9,702 bases of DNA from an uncultured Caryophanales bacterium (GTDB taxonomy: Bacteria > Bacillota_I > Bacilli_A > Acholeplasmatales > Anaeroplasmataceae), in contig CAKZZJ010000165.1 in the NCBI GenBank assembly GCA_937885165.1, positions 1 to 9,702 of the forward strand, written 5' to 3'. The notes under the pieces are model-generated. The model was not told the origin of the DNA. It made no database searches and saw nothing but the letters and a program-made list of their open reading frames with translations. The position numbers and the translations under genes are program-made. Below, one piece after another: positions 7,729 through 9,702 of this stretch. Position 1 is the first letter of the stretch. The number at the start of each line of letters is the position of its first letter.

Positions 7729-9150
7729 CTAAAGTGTCTTTCTTATAGTAAAGTTTCTAATACTATAAGTTTTATTTTCGATTATTTCATCTTTTAAATT
7801 GATAATGTATCTTTTTTCAACAGAAATTATTATTGCATAAACAACTTTCATAAATGTTTTGTTATCACAATTATCATTTACGATTCTTGAGGCATCAAAT
7901 ATGCCATCAACTGAATTATTTTCAATAAATAATATTATTTCATTTTCATTATATGCATTTTTGAAATTACCTAATAAATCATCAGTAAGTTCTATTCCAG
8001 TTAAGCCGCTTTCATCCAAAATCTGATTTGGATTTCTTTGATATGAACCTCTAGGTTGATATAAAGATTTCTCCATATCATAAATTTTAAGTGATGGAAT
8101 ATCATGTAATTTATCTACTAGGGTCATAGCTTTATCAAGTTTGCCAACCTTATTTGAATCTTTGATATATTTTAGGATTCTATTTAATTTACCAACTACA
8201 TTATCTTCCTCACTTAACAAGAACTTAATCTTACCGATAGTCGAATTGATATAATTTCTATTCTTATTATCAAGTTCATCGATAAATTCTTTTAATGCTG
8301 CGAAGGCATCTATTACTTCATCTATTTGTTTAACAGCCTTCCTTATAGCATCTTCTTTTGTTTTGGTTACTGCTGTATAATTTAAAGCTACAGCATTTAA
8401 TATCATTTCATCTTTAAGATATTCTTCTAATCTTGTGATTATATCAAGACGGTATCTATCGATGTTATCGTTTATCTTTAGTTTGATATATGATGTTTCA
8501 TAAATATCATTTTTATAATTCACTAACTTTTCCATAAGTGATTTTATATCAGTGTTATCTATTACAGATTGGATGTAATCTTTCATTCTAACATCAAGTC
8601 TTCTAATTGATCTAATTAACTGACGTGTTTCTGAATAAACTAAACTAAATGTCAGTGAATAATCAACATCATCTTTTTTGTTTAATAATGAGTAGATTGA
8701 ATAAATATAACCTTGATATTCATTTGGGTTAACATAATCATCAGGATAATCTTCTGAATAATCAAGTTGTGGGTATGCATTAAGGAGTGCCTCACACACT
8801 GTTATCGCAACATCAGAGAAATTTAATATTTCAACATAATCATTTGTCACATCAATATATATCCATCCACAATCTTCCATCCTCTTTAAAACATAATATG
8901 CGACATCCCTTTTTGTTTGTGGTTTATCTTCTTCATCTACGTTTTCTTCTTCATCAAGATTATAGAAATATTTGGAATTATTTTCTAAAAAAATCTGTAA
9001 GTCATCTACAACTATTTTTTTATCTACGCCAAGTATTGAGCCCGTTTCGTATACTTTAAAAGTCTGAAGCAAGCAGGCAAGATATAGTTTTTTGTTTTTT
9101 GATGATAATAGCGAGAAAAAATTATCAGGTATAATATCAAAAATATCCAT
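7729..9150 (-). CDS. jetA: JetA/MksF-like kleisin subunit (Wadjet JetA family, formerly DUF5716)
   Basis: Kleisin-type subunit expected to bridge the two JetC heads and carry JetB. The 473 residues open with the family-like FDIIPDNFFSLLSSKNK (4-20). An N-terminal winged-helix region follows (about 20-120), interrupted by an acidic insert (EEENVDEED, 67-75) and containing CGWIYID (94-100) and a YVEILNFS strand (105-112). The middle is largely helical and coiled (about 165-345), beginning with ETRQLIRSIRRLDVRMKDYI (174-193). The C-terminal part (about 385-473) is mixed alpha/beta, ending RNFTIRKTL, and probably forms the head-binding domain. SD GGGAGG (9160-9165) is 9 nt from the ATG. First of the three tightly packed condensin genes. 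The A-B-C order and the start motif make the assignment firm; the exact Wadjet subtype is not decided here. Confidence 0.88.
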   Translation of the reverse strand: MDIFDIIPDNFFSLLSSKNKKLYLACLLQTFKVYETGSILGVDKKIVVDDLQIFLENNSKYFYNLDEEENVDEEDKPQTKRDVAYYVLKRMEDCGWIYIDVTNDYVEILNFSDVAITVCEALLNAYPQLDYSEDYPDDYVNPNEYQGYIYSIYSLLNKKDDVDYSLTFSLVYSETRQLIRSIRRLDVRMKDYIQSVIDNTDIKSLMEKLVNYKNDIYETSYIKLKINDNIDRYRLDIITRLEEYLKDEMILNAVALNYTAVTKTKEDAIRKAVKQIDEVIDAFAALKEFIDELDNKNRNYINSTIGKIKFLLSEEDNVVGKLNRILKYIKDSNKVGKLDKAMTLVDKLHDIPSLKIYDMEKSLYQPRGSYQRNPNQILDESGLTGIELTDDLLGNFKNAYNENEIILFIENNSVDGIFDASRIVNDNCDNKTFMKVVYAIIISVEKRYIINLKDEIIENKTYSIRNFTIRKTL

Positions 9151-9180
9151 TATTTTTATCCTCCCTTTTGAAATAAATCT

Positions 9181-9208
9181 ATCTTATTTTTTCCATTCAT
9201 CAGGACAA
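9181..9208 (-). promoter_or_regulatory. Weak candidate promoter for jetA
   Basis: On the minus strand TTGTCC (plus 9203-9208) and TAAGAT (plus 9181-9186) are 16 bp apart, each matching 4 of 6 consensus bases. Initiation would fall about 10 bp before the strong jetA SD, giving a short leader. The site lies inside the end of the 44-codon gene. In such AT-rich DNA this could be chance. Confidence 0.22.
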
Positions 9209-9318
9209 TCATCTGAGAAATTAGGAATATATTTAAAAGCAATTTCCTTACCCGTATCAGTAAAAAATTTTACTTCTAACCTAGAATATTTTGTATTGAG
9301 CCAAGTTTTAAAATCCAT
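9184..9318 (-). CDS. Small protein of unknown function (44 aa) upstream of jetA
   Basis: I do not recognise this protein. The ORF starts MDFKTWLNTKYSRLEVKF and ends SDDCPDEWKK; it mixes short beta-like stretches (LEVKFFTD, KEIAFKY) with an acidic, aromatic tail. It has no membrane segment or signal peptide and a single Cys (38). Support for being real: a good SD AAGGTG at plus 9325-9330, 6 nt from the ATG; composition like the jet genes; and filling of the gap between the regulator (11 bp upstream) and jetA (33 bp downstream). It could be a small accessory or regulatory protein of the condensin operon, or a remnant of a longer gene cut at the composition boundary just upstream. Nothing in it resembles JetD. 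Confidence 0.6.
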   Translation of the reverse strand: MDFKTWLNTKYSRLEVKFFTDTGKEIAFKYIPNFSDDCPDEWKK

Positions 9319-9324
9319 GTTAAT

Positions 9325-9330
9325 CACCTT
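9325..9330 (-). promoter_or_regulatory. Ribosome binding site deciding the start of the 44-aa gene
   Basis: AAGGTG on the minus strand, 6 nt before the ATG at 9318 and directly adjoining the TAA stop of the upstream gene (9330-9332). It is the main evidence that this short ORF is translated. Confidence 0.6.
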
Positions 9331-9702
9331 TAACAGTTAAAATCTAAATTGTTGTTCAGTTCAGAAGAATCAATTTCCCAGTGACCGTTATTGCCGCTTC
9401 CTATATAGCGGATGTTTCCGAGTTCTTTTATTTTGCGACCAATGGTTTTGCTGCTTAGATTAAGTTTTTCTCCCATCTGCTCACGTGTGATATGTGGGTT
9501 CTCTGCTATCATGGCATAAATGCTGTCACTAATGTTTCCGTGAGAGACATCGTGAGGGACACCGTGAGAGACATCGTGAGGGACAGTTCCCTCAGGACCA
9601 ACGGTAGCCGTTGCAACTTCTGTTAGAGGGATGGTAATACGGAAGATATCGCCCTCTACAAAGAGCGGATCAGATCCGGAGTACATTTTCGTGTATTTGT
9701 AG
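9330..9702 (-). CDS. AlbA/Schlafen-type ATP-binding transcriptional regulator, C-terminal 123 residues (partial, 5' end beyond the right edge)
   Basis: The reading frame stays open through the window edge (YKYTK precedes the first visible Met), so the ATG at 9686 is internal, not the start. The first part, YSGSDPLFVEGDIFRITIPL, matches the end of the GHKL-like ATPase module in AlbA_2-containing 'RecG-like' regulators (COG2865 type). A repeat linker of VPHD/VSHG units follows, then a winged helix: SIYAMIAENPHITREQMGEK, SSKTIGRKIKEL and the wing GSGNNGHWEI. In the family such proteins are putative DNA-binding regulators, often in variable or mobile regions. GC is visibly higher than in the jet genes (34 of 60 bases in 9541-9600, 27 of 60 in 9361-9420, against 20 of 60 in 9001-9060). 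This suggests separate ancestry. Same strand as jetA, ending 11 bp before the small gene. Confidence 0.75.
   Translation of the reverse strand, partial: YKYTKMYSGSDPLFVEGDIFRITIPLTEVATATVGPEGTVPHDVSHGVPHDVSHGNISDSIYAMIAENPHITREQMGEKLNLSSKTIGRKIKELGNIRYIGSGNNGHWEIDSSELNNNLDFNC
9538..9585. repeat. Perfect 24-bp tandem duplication inside the regulator gene
   Basis: The 24 bases at 9538-9561 recur unchanged at 9562-9585. Each unit is itself two near-identical 12-mers (CCGTGAGAGACA and TCGTGAGGGACA), giving four degenerate 12-bp repeats. The length is a multiple of three, so the coding frame is kept and the protein has VPHDVSHG twice. The array encodes the linker between the ATPase part and the winged helix; copy number could vary by slippage without a frameshift. 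Confidence 0.95.

Noticed and set aside
8787..9340. Plus-strand ORFs of 90 and 82 codons opposite jetA and the small gene
   Set aside because: Antisense to jetA with its family-typical N-terminus; no convincing SD or protein motif.
9330..9686. Reading the 118-codon ORF from its ATG as a complete small HTH protein
   Set aside because: The frame is open to the window edge with YKYTK before the Met, and its first 20 residues resemble the end of an ATPase domain, so it is the C-terminal part of a larger protein.

Overview
The window is a piece of an AT-rich, gene-dense bacterial genome. Every protein-coding gene lies on the minus strand. Purine-rich Shine-Dalgarno (SD) sites, very tight gene packing, a SepF-type protein and a DUF1538/PII-like module point to a low-GC Bacillota, perhaps a gut Erysipelotrichia- or Mollicutes-related lineage. 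The taxonomic guess is inference only. I saw no tRNA, rRNA, CRISPR array or insertion sequence.

Reading in the direction of transcription (high to low coordinates): 9702-9330 is the 3' end of a gene for an AlbA/Schlafen-type ATP-binding regulator with a C-terminal winged helix. It is clearly more GC-rich than the rest and carries a perfect 24-bp tandem duplication in a linker. Next comes a 44-codon small gene with a good SD (9318-9184). Then comes a three-gene SMC-kleisin-type operon: jetA/mksF-like (9150-7729), jetB/mksE-like (7719-7123) and jetC/mksB-like (7139-3912). It is followed 2 bp later by a short SepF-like cell-division protein gene (3909-3598). After that come a duplicated DUF1538 membrane protein gene (3568-2030) and two divergent PII-like signalling protein genes (2021-1602 and 1605-1255). 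A factor-independent terminator (1204-1250) closes the run. A separate promoter then drives ligA (NAD-dependent DNA ligase), whose C-terminal part runs off the left edge.

The main point of interest is the JetABC set. It is the core of a Wadjet (anti-plasmid condensin) or MksBEF system, and the ATPase has an intact Walker A, signature and Walker B. No JetD/MksG nuclease gene is present where one is normally expected. A SepF-like gene takes that place, nearly abutting jetC. This suggests either a nuclease-free chromosome-organising MksBEF-type condensin linked to cell division, or a Wadjet variant whose nuclease is encoded elsewhere or replaced. The downstream DUF1538 plus two PII-like genes look like a self-contained membrane-transport module with its own nucleotide or metabolite sensors. 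Spacing suggests it can be co-transcribed with the condensin genes, but functional linkage is not shown.
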